A stretch of 64,000 nt of DNA, taken from positions 3,782,001 through 3,846,000 of the forward strand of contig NZ_JAPELX010000001.1 of the NCBI RefSeq assembly GCF_026343335.1, given 5' to 3'. The notes beneath the pieces are model-generated. The model was not told the origin of the DNA. It saw only the letters and a list, made by a program, of their open reading frames with translations, and did no database searches. A program made the translations under genes and the position numbers. Each line of letters begins with the position of its first letter. Position 1 is the stretch's first letter. Source of the stretch: Streptomyces sp. NBC_00078. Its GTDB lineage: Bacteria; Actinomycetota; Actinomycetes; Streptomycetales; Streptomycetaceae. This document shows, piece after piece, positions 43,560 to 52,488 of the stretch.

Positions 43560-45107
43560 TCAGTGGGCGACTACCGGGACGGCCAGCTCCTCACCGGCGT
43601 CCTCGCCGGAGGACGAGCCGGACACGACCGAGGTGTCCGGACGGCCGGCGTTGACGAGGGTCACGACGATCACCGCGGCCAGCGCCAGCATGCCCACCGC
43701 GAACCAGATCGCGTTGGTGTAGCCGTGCACCTGACCCTGCAGCTGGACCAGCTGCGCCTGCGACTTGGAGGTCGCGCCGGCGATGTGGTCCTTGATGTAC
43801 GCGGTCGTCGCGGAGGCGGCGATCGTGTTCAGCAGGGCGGTGCCGATCGCGCCGCCCACCTGCTGCGAGGTGTTGACCATCGCGGAGGCGACACCGGCGT
43901 CCCGGGGCTCGACGCCCAGGGTGGCCAGGGACATGGCCGGCATGAACGCCGTACCCATGCCGAGACCGAGCAGCAGCATCGAGGGCAGGATCGTCGAGGA
44001 GTACGACGAGCCGATCTCCAGCTGCGTCATCAGCAGCATGCCGACCGCTGCGACCAGGAAGCCGGGGCCCATCAGCAGCCGGGCCGGGACCCGGGTCATC
44101 AGGCGAGCACCGATCTGGGTGGAGCCGACCATCATGCCCGCGATCATCGGCAGGAAGGCGAAGCCGGTCTTGATCGGCGAGAAGCCCTGGACGACCTGCA
44201 GGTAGTAGGTCAGGAAGAGGAACGTGCCGAACATCGCGATGATCGCGATACCGAGCGAGAGGTAGATGCCGCCGCGGTTGCGGTCGGTGACCACGCGCAG
44301 GGGCAGCAGCGGCGCCTTGACCTTGGTCTCGGTGACGACGAACGCGATCAGCAGGACCACGGAGGCGACGAACAGGGAGATGGTCGTGGTGTCGCCCCAG
44401 CCGTCGGACTCGGCGCGGGTGAAGCCGTAGACCAGCGAGACCAGGCCGAGGGTGGACAGGAGCACGCCCGGGATGTCGAGCGGGTTGCGGTTGCGGCCGC
44501 CCTCCGGCTCACGGATGACGAAGTACGCGCCCAGCGCGGCCACGATGGCGAACGGGATGTTGACGAAGAACGTCCAGCGCCAGTCCAGGTACTCGGTGAG
44601 CACACCACCGAGGATGAAGCCGACGGCGCCGCCGCCACCGGCGATCGCGCCGTAGATGCCGAACGCCTTGGCGCGCTCCTTGGCGTCCGTGAACATCACG
44701 GCGAGCAGGGAGAGCGCGGCGGGCGCGAGCAGTGCGCCGAAGGCGCCCTGCAGAGCACGGGCGCCGAACATCATGGCGCCGGTCGTGGCCGCTCCGCCGA
44801 GCGCGGAGGCGGCGGCGAAGCCGGTCAGACCGATGACGAAGGCACGCTTGCGGCCCCACAGGTCGGCGATCCGGCCGCCGAACAGGAGGAGTCCGCCGAA
44901 CGCGAGGGCGTAGGCCGTGACGACCCACTGCCGGTTGCCGTCGGAGATGCCCAGGTCGCTCTGGGCGGACGGCAGAGCGATGTTCACGATGGTCGCGTCG
45001 AGCACGACCATCAGCTGGGCGAGCGCTATGAAGACGAGCGCTTTCCAGCGGTTGGCGTCGCCGCTCTTGTCGACGGCGCCTGGAGCCTTTGCGGCTGTTT
45101 CAGACAT
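43560..45107 (-). CDS. DHA2-family MFS drug exporter
   Basis: A 515-aa, 14-helix exporter: MVVLDATIVNIALPSAQ in helix 1, GGRIADLWGRKR in loop 2-3, GGGGAVGFILGGVLT in helix 5, and a soluble Ser/Glu/Asp-rich tail. ATG at 45107 (MSETAAK); a GTG 12 bp upstream is possible. It follows a TetR gene on the same strand, the classical arrangement for an inducible drug pump. Confidence 0.92.
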   Translation of the reverse strand: MSETAAKAPGAVDKSGDANRWKALVFIALAQLMVVLDATIVNIALPSAQSDLGISDGNRQWVVTAYALAFGGLLLFGGRIADLWGRKRAFVIGLTGFAAASALGGAATTGAMMFGARALQGAFGALLAPAALSLLAVMFTDAKERAKAFGIYGAIAGGGGAVGFILGGVLTEYLDWRWTFFVNIPFAIVAALGAYFVIREPEGGRNRNPLDIPGVLLSTLGLVSLVYGFTRAESDGWGDTTTISLFVASVVLLIAFVVTETKVKAPLLPLRVVTDRNRGGIYLSLGIAIIAMFGTFLFLTYYLQVVQGFSPIKTGFAFLPMIAGMMVGSTQIGARLMTRVPARLLMGPGFLVAAVGMLLMTQLEIGSSYSSTILPSMLLLGLGMGTAFMPAMSLATLGVEPRDAGVASAMVNTSQQVGGAIGTALLNTIAASATTAYIKDHIAGATSKSQAQLVQLQGQVHGYTNAIWFAVGMLALAAVIVVTLVNAGRPDTSVVSGSSSGEDAGEELAVPVVAH

Positions 45108-45217
45108 GGGTCTACCCACTTCGGGACTTCGTGACGGAAAAAGGTGTTGGTACGGGGACGGCTCACCCAGGGGGACGGCCGGTAAGTCGTAGTAGTTGAC
45201 TGGCTTGGAGCGATGAA

Positions 45218-45883
45218 CTAATCGGTGCAGGACCGGCGCAGATCCTCGACGGTCACGGCCGTGCCCGGCAGGACCGACGGGGCCGGGGCCCGCAGTCCGT
45301 CCAGGAACAGCTGCAGATGGCGGTGTACGAAGCGGTCGTTGACGATGCAGTCGGTGCCGGCCGGGGGCCGGCTGAGCTGGGCCACGACGATCATCAGGTC
45401 ACCGACGCCGACGTCGGGGCGGAGTTGGCCGGCCTGCTTGGCGCGGTCCATGAGTTCCGCCACGAGTTCCTCGATGCGTTCGCGCGACGCTTCCAGGTCG
45501 GGGTGGTTCTGGTCGAAGGTGGTCTGGATCATCGGGCACAGCGCGCTGATCCGCTCGTCGGCGGAGGTGTGCACGAATCGTTCGAGCGCCTCGAAGGCGT
45601 CCCCGGTCTCGGCGAGCGCACGCTCGGCCGCCTCGGACGTACGGTCCATGACGGAGCAGACGACCTCGCGGACGAGTGCGTCGCGGTCGGGGAAGTTGCG
45701 GTACACCGTGGCGTTGCCCACGCCCGCCCGGCGGGCGATCTCGTCGAGCGGCACTTCGGGGCCGAACTCGGTGAACATCTCCCGGGCGGCGGTGACGATC
45801 CGCTCCCGGTTGCGCAGGGCGTCGGCGCGCGGCCGGGCCACCTTGCGCTGCACGGGGTCCGGCGCGGTCGTCGTGGCGGTCAC
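45218..45883 (-). CDS. TetR family repressor
   Basis: A 221-aa TetR: basic N-terminus, HTH at about 30-70 (VPLDEIARRAGVGNATVYRNFPDRDALV), helical ligand domain. GTG start with GAGGAG upstream. It precedes the exporter gene, and two identical inverted repeats stand upstream of it. Probable repressor of the tetR-exporter unit. Confidence 0.9.
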   Translation of the reverse strand: MTATTTAPDPVQRKVARPRADALRNRERIVTAAREMFTEFGPEVPLDEIARRAGVGNATVYRNFPDRDALVREVVCSVMDRTSEAAERALAETGDAFEALERFVHTSADERISALCPMIQTTFDQNHPDLEASRERIEELVAELMDRAKQAGQLRPDVGVGDLMIVVAQLSRPPAGTDCIVNDRFVHRHLQLFLDGLRAPAPSVLPGTAVTVEDLRRSCTD

Positions 45884-45918
45884 GGCGCGCTCCTCGTAAA
45901 TCGGTGGGTTCCGCGATC

Positions 45919-45975
45919 CGGGGAGGCAGTCCCCGTTTCGCTCGGACGCCTGGTTAAACGGGGAAACGCTCCCCG
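45919..45975 (-). promoter_or_regulatory. Two identical tandem operators CGGGGA-N5-TCCCCG
   Basis: Perfect dyads at 45919-45935 and 45959-45975, centre-to-centre 40 bp, about four helical turns. Their position 36-92 bp upstream of the tetR start fits cooperative binding of two TetR dimers. Confidence 0.7.
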
Positions 45976-46003
45976 GTTATTTCCCGGACTCGAAGAACTT
46001 TTA

Positions 46004-46019
46004 TGTGACCTGGGTCACA
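46004..46019. promoter_or_regulatory. CRP-like palindrome
   Basis: TGTGA-CCTGGG-TCACA is an exact match to the classical CRP site TGTGA-N6-TCACA and is itself a perfect 16-bp palindrome. It lies between tetR and the M6 protease gene. Streptomyces has a Crp homologue with similar specificity. Confidence 0.65.
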
Positions 46020-46166
46020 CTGCTCCACTGGCCTTTCCGCCGGCCAGCCCTGCCCGAGAAACCCACGTTCGGGCCCATCCAGCGCGCGCCCGCGCAGCCC
46101 CCGAACCAGGGTGATCGAAAGGGCGCAGCCCGAGGACCGGCGGCTGCCACGACGAAGGGCCCGTGC

Positions 46167-47444
46167 ATGCAGCTCAGCCGTCGGATACGCCCGCGCCGCA
46201 CGGCCGCCCTCGCCTTCGTGACCGCCCTGGTCCTCGCGGTCGGCACCTCGGCCGGCAGCGGGCATCCGACGGTACGTTCCACCGCGGCCGGAGCGGGACC
46301 GGTCGCACCGGCCCGCACCGCGGCGCTCAACCCCTGCCTGATCAGGGGCGGCCATGCCATCCAGCTGTCGGAGGGCGTCCCGACCGGCGCCGGCTACTCC
46401 CGGTCCACGGGCACCGTCCACGCCCTGACCCTGATGGTCGACTTCTCCGACGCACCCGGCCCGGGCAAAGCGCTCGACCGCTTCCACGAGTTCTTCCCCA
46501 GGACCCAGCAGTGGTTCCGCACCTCCTCCTACGGCCGCCTGGACTACCGCCCCGAGACCCCGATCCCGCACTGGTTGCGCATGCCGAAAACGTTCAAGGC
46601 TTACGGCATAGAGCGCGGCGCCCCCTTCGACTCCGGCTACCGCGACCTCGTCCAGGACATCGTGAGCGCCGCCGACCCCGAGGTGGACTTCCGCGACTAC
46701 GACTTCCTGAACGTGCTGATGACGCCGAACGCCGGGCCGTCCGCCCTGGACACGGTCCTGTCGGTGACCTTCGCCGGAAACCCGGACGCCCCGGTCGCCG
46801 ACGGCGTCCCCGTCGCCAACGCGTCCTTCGTCTACTCCCGCCAGGACGACGGCTCCGGCTCCTACGACCGCACCGGCTACCGGGTGCTGCCGCACGAGAA
46901 CGGCCATGTCTTCGGCCTGCCCGACCTCTACACCCAGGAGGGCGGCGGCGCGGTCGGGCACTGGGACATCATGAGCGAGGACTGGGGGGCCAACAACGAC
47001 CTGCTCGGCTGGCACAAGTGGAAGCTCGGCTGGCTGGACGCGTCCCAGGTCAGCTGCGCGTCGGCGCACGGCGCCACGGAGTACACGCTGACACCGCTGG
47101 AGCGTGCCGGCGGCCCGAAGATGGTCTTCGTCCCGCTCAGCGACCGGTCCGGATACGCCGTCGAGGTACGCATCCGCGCGGGCAACGACGAGGCCGTGTG
47201 CCGGCCGGGCGTGCTCGTCTACAAGGTCGACGCGGACGTGGACACCGGCATGGGACCGGTCACGGTGTACGACTCCCGGCGCGACAGCGGCGGCTGCACC
47301 CGCAGCCCCAACGTCCACGCGGAACTCTCCGACGCCCCCTTCACGGCGGGCGAGGTCTTCAAGGACCCCAGGAAGGGGATCAGGATCGCGGTGATGGGCG
47401 CCAACGCGACCGGAAACTACCGGGTGCTGGTGACCCGGGGGTGA
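46167..47444 (+). CDS. Secreted M6 family metalloprotease
   Basis: A 425-aa secreted protein: signal peptide with basic n-region (LSRRIRPRR) and hydrophobic core to about residue 33; the M6 (immune inhibitor A type) domain contains HENGHVFGLPD as HExxH-type zinc site, followed by the WDIMSEDWG Met-turn. ATG at 46167 has GAAGG upstream. Expected role: extracellular proteolysis. Confidence 0.9.
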   Translation: MQLSRRIRPRRTAALAFVTALVLAVGTSAGSGHPTVRSTAAGAGPVAPARTAALNPCLIRGGHAIQLSEGVPTGAGYSRSTGTVHALTLMVDFSDAPGPGKALDRFHEFFPRTQQWFRTSSYGRLDYRPETPIPHWLRMPKTFKAYGIERGAPFDSGYRDLVQDIVSAADPEVDFRDYDFLNVLMTPNAGPSALDTVLSVTFAGNPDAPVADGVPVANASFVYSRQDDGSGSYDRTGYRVLPHENGHVFGLPDLYTQEGGGAVGHWDIMSEDWGANNDLLGWHKWKLGWLDASQVSCASAHGATEYTLTPLERAGGPKMVFVPLSDRSGYAVEVRIRAGNDEAVCRPGVLVYKVDADVDTGMGPVTVYDSRRDSGGCTRSPNVHAELSDAPFTAGEVFKDPRKGIRIAVMGANATGNYRVLVTRG

Positions 47445-47512
47445 GCAGGCCGAAGTGACGGTGGGCCCGCGCATTACGGTAGGCGTGCCCCGACCGCCGT
47501 ACCGGAGATCCG

Positions 47513-49183
47513 ATGCCCGCGAAGCCCACGACGGCCCCCGCCGCCGCTCCTGCCGCCGTACCGGCCGAAGCGGTCACGCCCCTCATCCGTGGGGTCGCCG
47601 TCCTGCGACGGCTGACCGAAGCGGGCGGGACGCTGAGCCCGAGCGCGCTGGAACGGGCCACGGGCCTCGCCCGCTCCACGGTCGACCGGATCACCGCCAC
47701 CCTCGCCCGCATGGGATACGTCCGCCTCGACGGCCGTGACGTGCTGCTGGCCCCCCGCCTGATGGAGCTGGGCAACGCCTACCTCTCCGCGCTGCGCCTG
47801 CCCGCACTGCTGGACTCGCGCGCCGACGCCCTCGCCGACGAGCTGGACGAATCCGTATCCCTTGCGGTCGCCGACCGCGACGGCATCCGCTTCATCCACC
47901 AGGCCACCCGCCGCCGCGCGATGTCCCTCAGCTTCCGCATCGGCGACCTGCTGCCGGCCGAACGCACCGCGCCAGGTTCGCTGTTCGCGGCGGAGTGGAC
48001 CAACGAGGAGTGGGGGGCGTGGCGGGAGCGCAGGGCGGCGGACCCTAGGGCGACGGCCTTCTTGGCCGTACCGTCGCCCCAACGCCCGGAAACGGACCAG
48101 GAGTTCGAGCGCCGGGCCGCCGGATCGGCCGCGGACGGCTGGGCGTTGGACGACCAGCTGATCGAACCGGGACTGGTGGCCGTCTCGGTGCCGGTACGGG
48201 ATCCGCGTACCGGCAGGACCGCCTGCGCGGTGAGCGTGGTGAGCCACACCAGCCGGCACACGGCGACGGGCCTGCGCGACACCCTGCTCCCCCGGCTGCG
48301 GGCGGCGGTGCGGGCGATGGAGGACGACCTGCGCGAGGCGCCGCCCGCGGAGCCGGCCGCCGCACCCTCCGGGCTCGCGACCTGGACCGGCGCGTCCAAG
48401 CAGGAACTGGGCAGGGAGTTCGTCGAGTCCCTGGCGCGCGGCCTGACAGTGCTGACCGCCTTCGGGGAGGGGCGCGCCGAACCGACCCTCACGGAGGTGG
48501 CGAAGGCGACGGGACTGGCACGGGCGACGGCACGCAGGGCGCTGATCACCTACGAGCACCTCGGGCTGGTGCGGGCGCGGGAGCGCACCTTCGAGCTGAC
48601 GCCACGCGTTCTGGAGCTGGGTTTTCCGCCCCTGTCCCGTATCTCCCTGCCCGAGATCGCCGCCCCGCACTTGGCCGAACTGGCCCACCGGGTCCACGAG
48701 TCGACCTCACTGTCCGTCCTGTCGGGGGACGAGATCCAGTACACGGCGCGGGTCGCCACCAGCCGCGTCATGAGCGTGAACATCACGGTGGGCACGCGAC
48801 TGCCGGCTTACGCGACCTCGATGGGCCGCGTCCTCCTGGCGGACCTGCCACCGGCGACCCGCCGGCTGCCGCTCCCACTCCAACCCCTGACCCCGCACAC
48901 CCTCACCGACCCCGAGGCTCTCACCCGCCTCCTCGACGACGTACACACCAAGGGCCACGCCCTGGTCGACGAGGAGCTGGAGGAGGGCCTGCGCTCGATC
49001 GCGGTCCCGGTCCACGACCGCACCGGCCGCGTGGTCGCCGCCCTGAACGTCGCCATGCACGCGGCCCGCCACACGGCCGAGGGGTGCGAGCGGGACATCC
49101 TGCCCCACCTGCGAGCCACGGCCGACCGGATCGAGGCGGAGCTGCGGGTGGCGGGCCGCTTCACGCGGGTGGAGGTGTCCTGA
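47513..49183 (+). CDS. Fused double IclR-type regulator
   Basis: A 556-aa protein made of two complete IclR modules. Module one: winged helix about 25-80 (SALERATGLARSTVDRITATL) and effector domain 85-275. Module two: winged helix about 303-355 (LTEVAKATGLARATARRALI) and effector domain 365-550, which resembles the PcaR/PobR aromatic-acid group. The usual IclR length is about 260 aa. It may bind two sites or two ligands. No aromatic catabolic genes adjoin it. Confidence 0.88.
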   Translation: MPAKPTTAPAAAPAAVPAEAVTPLIRGVAVLRRLTEAGGTLSPSALERATGLARSTVDRITATLARMGYVRLDGRDVLLAPRLMELGNAYLSALRLPALLDSRADALADELDESVSLAVADRDGIRFIHQATRRRAMSLSFRIGDLLPAERTAPGSLFAAEWTNEEWGAWRERRAADPRATAFLAVPSPQRPETDQEFERRAAGSAADGWALDDQLIEPGLVAVSVPVRDPRTGRTACAVSVVSHTSRHTATGLRDTLLPRLRAAVRAMEDDLREAPPAEPAAAPSGLATWTGASKQELGREFVESLARGLTVLTAFGEGRAEPTLTEVAKATGLARATARRALITYEHLGLVRARERTFELTPRVLELGFPPLSRISLPEIAAPHLAELAHRVHESTSLSVLSGDEIQYTARVATSRVMSVNITVGTRLPAYATSMGRVLLADLPPATRRLPLPLQPLTPHTLTDPEALTRLLDDVHTKGHALVDEELEEGLRSIAVPVHDRTGRVVAALNVAMHAARHTAEGCERDILPHLRATADRIEAELRVAGRFTRVEVS

Positions 49184-49235
49184 CCCGCCGCGCCATGACC
49201 AGCCGGCAGCCCGGCCACCGCACCGGCGGCCCTGA

Positions 49236-49260
49236 ACCGGCAGGCCCTTGACCTGCCGGT
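49236..49260 (+). terminator. Terminator after the double IclR gene
   Basis: Perfect 9-bp stem ACCGGCAGG / CCTGCCGGT with 7-nt loop. The adjoining 16-bp unit is tandemly duplicated (49249-49264 and 49265-49280). Confidence 0.65.
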
Positions 49261-49435
49261 GCCATGACCCGCCGGTGCCATGACCGCCACCCCGGCACGA
49301 AACAGATCCGGTACGCCGACGCCAGGGCCGTACGGCTCCCGCGCGAACCGCGCCCTGTGACCAGCACTCTTGAGATGCACGTCAGGGCTCCGCCCGCCCG
49401 CTCAGGCACGGTCATCGCCCTCCGCGCTCTCGGGG

Positions 49436-50746
49436 TCAGGACGCGGTGCAGGAGAGCGTGCCGAGGTCTCGGTCGTCGCCGTTGAGCGTCATCCCCCAGG
49501 TCGTCGACGTGCCCGGCGCCAGGGAGCCGTTGTAGGAGGCGTTGTGGACGGTGGTGGCGGGGCGGGACGGATCCACCACCGCGTTCCAGAGGTTCGCCAC
49601 GGTCACGCCGCCCGGCAGGGTGTGGTGCACCGACCAGCCGGCGACCGGCCCGGACCCGGTGTCGGTGACCGTGACGTCGGCCTGGTACCCGCCCTGCCAT
49701 GAGCTGGTCAGCTTCCATTCCGCTGTGCAGGCGGCGTCGCCGGAGGGGCTCGGCGCGGGAGTGGGAGACGGTGTCCCTCCAGAGCTGCCGGTGGTGTAGG
49801 GGACGGCGGTGTAGTCCTGCGAGCAGCCTCCCGCGCAGCCTGACGGCAGGGAGAACGAGTACGTACGTTCGCCGCCCACCCACGCGTCGGCGGCGTCCCG
49901 GATCCGTATGGTGAAGCTGCTTCCGCCGGAGGCCGTCGCACCGATGACGTAGGACTGCCCCATGTCGCTGTTCATTCCGGCGTCGGTCCAGGTGCCGTTC
50001 GCCAGGTACTGGACGCCGTGAATACCGTTGGGCAGGTGGGAGACGGCGATGGCGGGCCAGTACCGCTGAGCTCCCCGGAGGAAGCCGATACGGATGTCGC
50101 CGCTGTAGTCCGGGGCCGGGACGAAGCTCCAGGAGACATGACGGTTGTTCCAGTGGTCCGGGTACATCGTCCCCACCGGGGTGGTGCCCGTCCGGAAGCG
50201 GTTGAGGGAATCGGTTGCCAGGTCGAGGTGGTTGGGGTCGTCCCGGCACCAGGCGTTGGAATCGGCGCAGCTGTCCGCGACGAGCATGGTCAGGGTGGCC
50301 CCCTCGTACGTGTCGGCCACCCAGGAGCCGTTGCGGCAGAAGGCCTGGCCCGGGGCGCCGTCGTTGGTGCCGGTGCAGTAGTCCCCGATGGTGACCTTGA
50401 CCCAGCGGCCGCAGTTGCGGCCGTTGTCGAAGACACCCTTGATCGATGCCCTTGAGTCCGGCACCGGGCGCGGGTAGGAGCCCGAGTAGTCGCCGGGTGT
50501 GTTGAACACGTTGAGCGCCACGAAGTCCTGGCTGTCCAGTTCGCGCTGCGGCAGACCACAGCCGCCGTAGGGGCTGCCGAGCCCGTCGAAGTGCGTCGCG
50601 TTGCCCAGTACCTCAGTCGCGGCGGCACTCGCCGCGGAAGGCCGGGTCGCCGCGCCCAGGACGGGTAACGCGGCGCAGCAGAGTGCTGCCAGCAACCTGA
50701 CGGTGCGCCTTCGGGTGAGCGGGCGGGGGGTCGAAAGAAGCTGCAT
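49436..50746 (-). CDS. Expansin-like (DPBB) protein with CBM2
   Basis: A 436-aa secreted protein: signal peptide (1-42), a double-psi beta-barrel expansin domain (about 50-175, with VTIGDYCTG, VADSCADSNAWC and HLDLATDSLNRF, the last like the expansin His-Phe/Leu-Asp motif), a second beta domain like expansin D2 (about 190-320), a Pro/Ser linker, and a C-terminal CBM2 cellulose-binding module (335-436, with conserved Trp and terminal Cys). It probably loosens cellulose non-hydrolytically. A CebR-type operator lies 69 bp upstream of the start. Confidence 0.85.
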   Translation of the reverse strand: MQLLSTPRPLTRRRTVRLLAALCCAALPVLGAATRPSAASAAATEVLGNATHFDGLGSPYGGCGLPQRELDSQDFVALNVFNTPGDYSGSYPRPVPDSRASIKGVFDNGRNCGRWVKVTIGDYCTGTNDGAPGQAFCRNGSWVADTYEGATLTMLVADSCADSNAWCRDDPNHLDLATDSLNRFRTGTTPVGTMYPDHWNNRHVSWSFVPAPDYSGDIRIGFLRGAQRYWPAIAVSHLPNGIHGVQYLANGTWTDAGMNSDMGQSYVIGATASGGSSFTIRIRDAADAWVGGERTYSFSLPSGCAGGCSQDYTAVPYTTGSSGGTPSPTPAPSPSGDAACTAEWKLTSSWQGGYQADVTVTDTGSGPVAGWSVHHTLPGGVTVANLWNAVVDPSRPATTVHNASYNGSLAPGTSTTWGMTLNGDDRDLGTLSCTAS

Positions 50747-50814
50747 GGGGGGATCCGTCTTCTTCGTGAGTGGGGGTGCTCGGGTGCCGAGGCAGTGCGG
50801 AACGCCCTCACGCA

Positions 50815-50828
50815 TGGGAGCGCTCCCA
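50815..50828 (-). promoter_or_regulatory. CebR operator
   Basis: TGGGAGCGCTCCCA is the exact 14-bp palindrome recognised by CebR, the cellobiose-responsive repressor of cellulose utilisation in Streptomyces. It is placed upstream of the expansin-CBM2 gene. Confidence 0.9.
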
Positions 50829-50917
50829 TGGCCTGTTTCCGGGGACTGTAGAAGAGGGGCAGGGCCCTGACAAGAGGTGCGGTCCGAAGTACTGGGCGGA
50901 TGCTCCATCGTCAGCCG

Positions 50918-50959
50918 CACTGTCCGGGCCGGGCCGGGGCGTGGCCGGCCCGGACAGTG
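50918..50959 (-). terminator. Terminator of the CE1 esterase gene
   Basis: Perfect 15-bp stem CACTGTCCGGGCCGG / CCGGCCCGGACAGTG with a 12-nt loop just beyond the esterase stop (minus strand). Confidence 0.85.
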
Positions 50960-50965
50960 GTGGAG

Positions 50966-52312
50966 TCAGCTGAGGTTCCACTTCTGGTTGGTGCCGCCGC
51001 TGCACGTCCACAGTTGGACCGGGGTGCCGTTGGCGGTGGAGGCGCCGGTGACGTCCAGGCACAGGCCGGACTGGACGCCGGTGACGGTCCCCTCGGCGTT
51101 GAGGTTCCACTGCTGGTTGGCCCCGCCGTTGCACGGCCAGGTCACCACCTTGGTGCCGGAGGTGGTCTGGTGGTTGTAGGCGTCCAGACACAAGGTGGTC
51201 CCCGAGATGGTCACCGTCAGCTGCCCGGACCCGGTACGGGTCCAGAGCTGGCCGGCCCCGCCCTGGCAATCCCGGATCTGCATCTGCGTACCTGGCGTCG
51301 TCGACGCGTTCGGTACGTCCAGGCACTTGCTCGCGCCCACCGCGTGCAGCGCACCGGAGGTGCTGGGCGGCGGAGTCGTCGTGTCGCCGTCGAGACCGAG
51401 GAAGGTGATGGCGTAGGCGAGCATGCCGGGCTGCGGCAGGGTGTGGCCCGTGCCCGCGATGCTGATGCCCTCGACGGGGGACTGCGGGCCGGTGCCGCCG
51501 TAGCGGGTGCGGGTCCAGGACGACTGCGGCCGATCGGTGGCGGTGGGTGTCTGACTCAGTGCGTGGAGGTTGGTCCACTGCTTGATCTCCTCGCCGAAGT
51601 TGGGATAGGCGAGGGTCGTGTCGGTGGTGCCGTGCCACAGCTGCATACGGGGGTAGCGGCCGCTGTAGCCCGGATACATGGAACGGGCCAGGTCACCCCA
51701 CTGCTGAGCCGATTTGATGATGTTGCCTCCGGAGCACTGGCCGTTCCACTGCGAGCCGTCACTGGTGGCGAAGCAGCCCGCCGGCACTCCGGAGAACGCC
51801 GAGGCGGCGCTGAAGACATCGGGGTATTCGGCGGCCAGCACATTCGTCATCATGGCTCCCGACGAGAATCCGCTGACGACGATGCGGGCCGGGTCGACGT
51901 TGTAGCGCTGGCGCGTGTAACCGACCATCGACATGATGCCGGTGGAGTCGCTGCCGCCGTCACGCCTGAGCGCCGCGGGTGACGAGACGTCGAAGCAGTG
52001 CCCGTCACGGGTGGCCTCGGGCAGGACGATGACGAAGCCGTACCGGTCGGCGGCGGTGACGTAGTCGTGCCCGTTGCCGCCGAAGATCCCCCCGGCCGAT
52101 CCCCCGCAGTAGTGGACCAGGACGAGCAGGGCGGGTCTGGGCGCCACGTGGTCGGGCACGTAGACGTACATGTTGAGGTTGGTGGGGTTGTTCCCGAAGC
52201 CGGTGACGCGGGTCAGGCTCGCCGCGGCCGCGGGTTGGGGCGCCAGGAGCGTGAGGGCCGCGACCAGTGGCAGTAGCACCATCGCCAGGACCGCGCGCAG
52301 AGTGCGTCTCAT
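50966..52312 (-). CDS. Secreted CE1-type esterase (PHB depolymerase fold) with CBM13
   Basis: A 448-aa secreted protein: signal peptide (1-31), an esterase domain of the LpqC/PHB-depolymerase/acetylxylan esterase type with oxyanion-region HYCGGS, nucleophile S150 in GFSSG and catalytic His in GTGHTLPQ, then a ricin-type beta-trefoil CBM13 (about 325-448) with three QxW-type repeats (GQLWT, NQQWN, NQKWN). Probable acetyl- or feruloyl-esterase acting on hemicellulose, which fits the adjacent GH3 and expansin genes. Confidence 0.9.
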   Translation of the reverse strand: MRRTLRAVLAMVLLPLVAALTLLAPQPAAAASLTRVTGFGNNPTNLNMYVYVPDHVAPRPALLVLVHYCGGSAGGIFGGNGHDYVTAADRYGFVIVLPEATRDGHCFDVSSPAALRRDGGSDSTGIMSMVGYTRQRYNVDPARIVVSGFSSGAMMTNVLAAEYPDVFSAASAFSGVPAGCFATSDGSQWNGQCSGGNIIKSAQQWGDLARSMYPGYSGRYPRMQLWHGTTDTTLAYPNFGEEIKQWTNLHALSQTPTATDRPQSSWTRTRYGGTGPQSPVEGISIAGTGHTLPQPGMLAYAITFLGLDGDTTTPPPSTSGALHAVGASKCLDVPNASTTPGTQMQIRDCQGGAGQLWTRTGSGQLTVTISGTTLCLDAYNHQTTSGTKVVTWPCNGGANQQWNLNAEGTVTGVQSGLCLDVTGASTANGTPVQLWTCSGGTNQKWNLS

Positions 52313-52378
52313 GGAGGAACCTCGTTTCCGGTGATCGGTGTGGGCTTGTGGTACGCCGGCCCTGGCCCCCCGGGGGGC

Positions 52379-52411
52379 CCGGCGGGCGCCGCGGGATGCG
52401 GCGCCCGCCGG
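52379..52411 (-). terminator. Terminator after the GH3 gene
   Basis: Perfect 14-bp stem CCGGCGGGCGCCGC / GCGGCGCCCGCCGG with loop GGGAT, 56 bp past the GH3 stop. Confidence 0.85.
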
Positions 52412-52488
52412 GGATGGGTGGTCGGCCGGTGGCTGTGGCGAACCGGCGCCCGTCGGGGATGGGTGGTCAGCCGATGGCTGTGGCGAAG
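52399..52488. repeat. 45-bp tandem duplication of the GH3 3' end
   Basis: Two adjacent 45-bp units, 52399-52443 and 52444-52488, differing at four positions. The right-hand unit contains the GH3 stop codon and last seven codons; the left-hand unit is a downstream copy that also supplies the right arm of the terminator. Confidence 0.9.
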
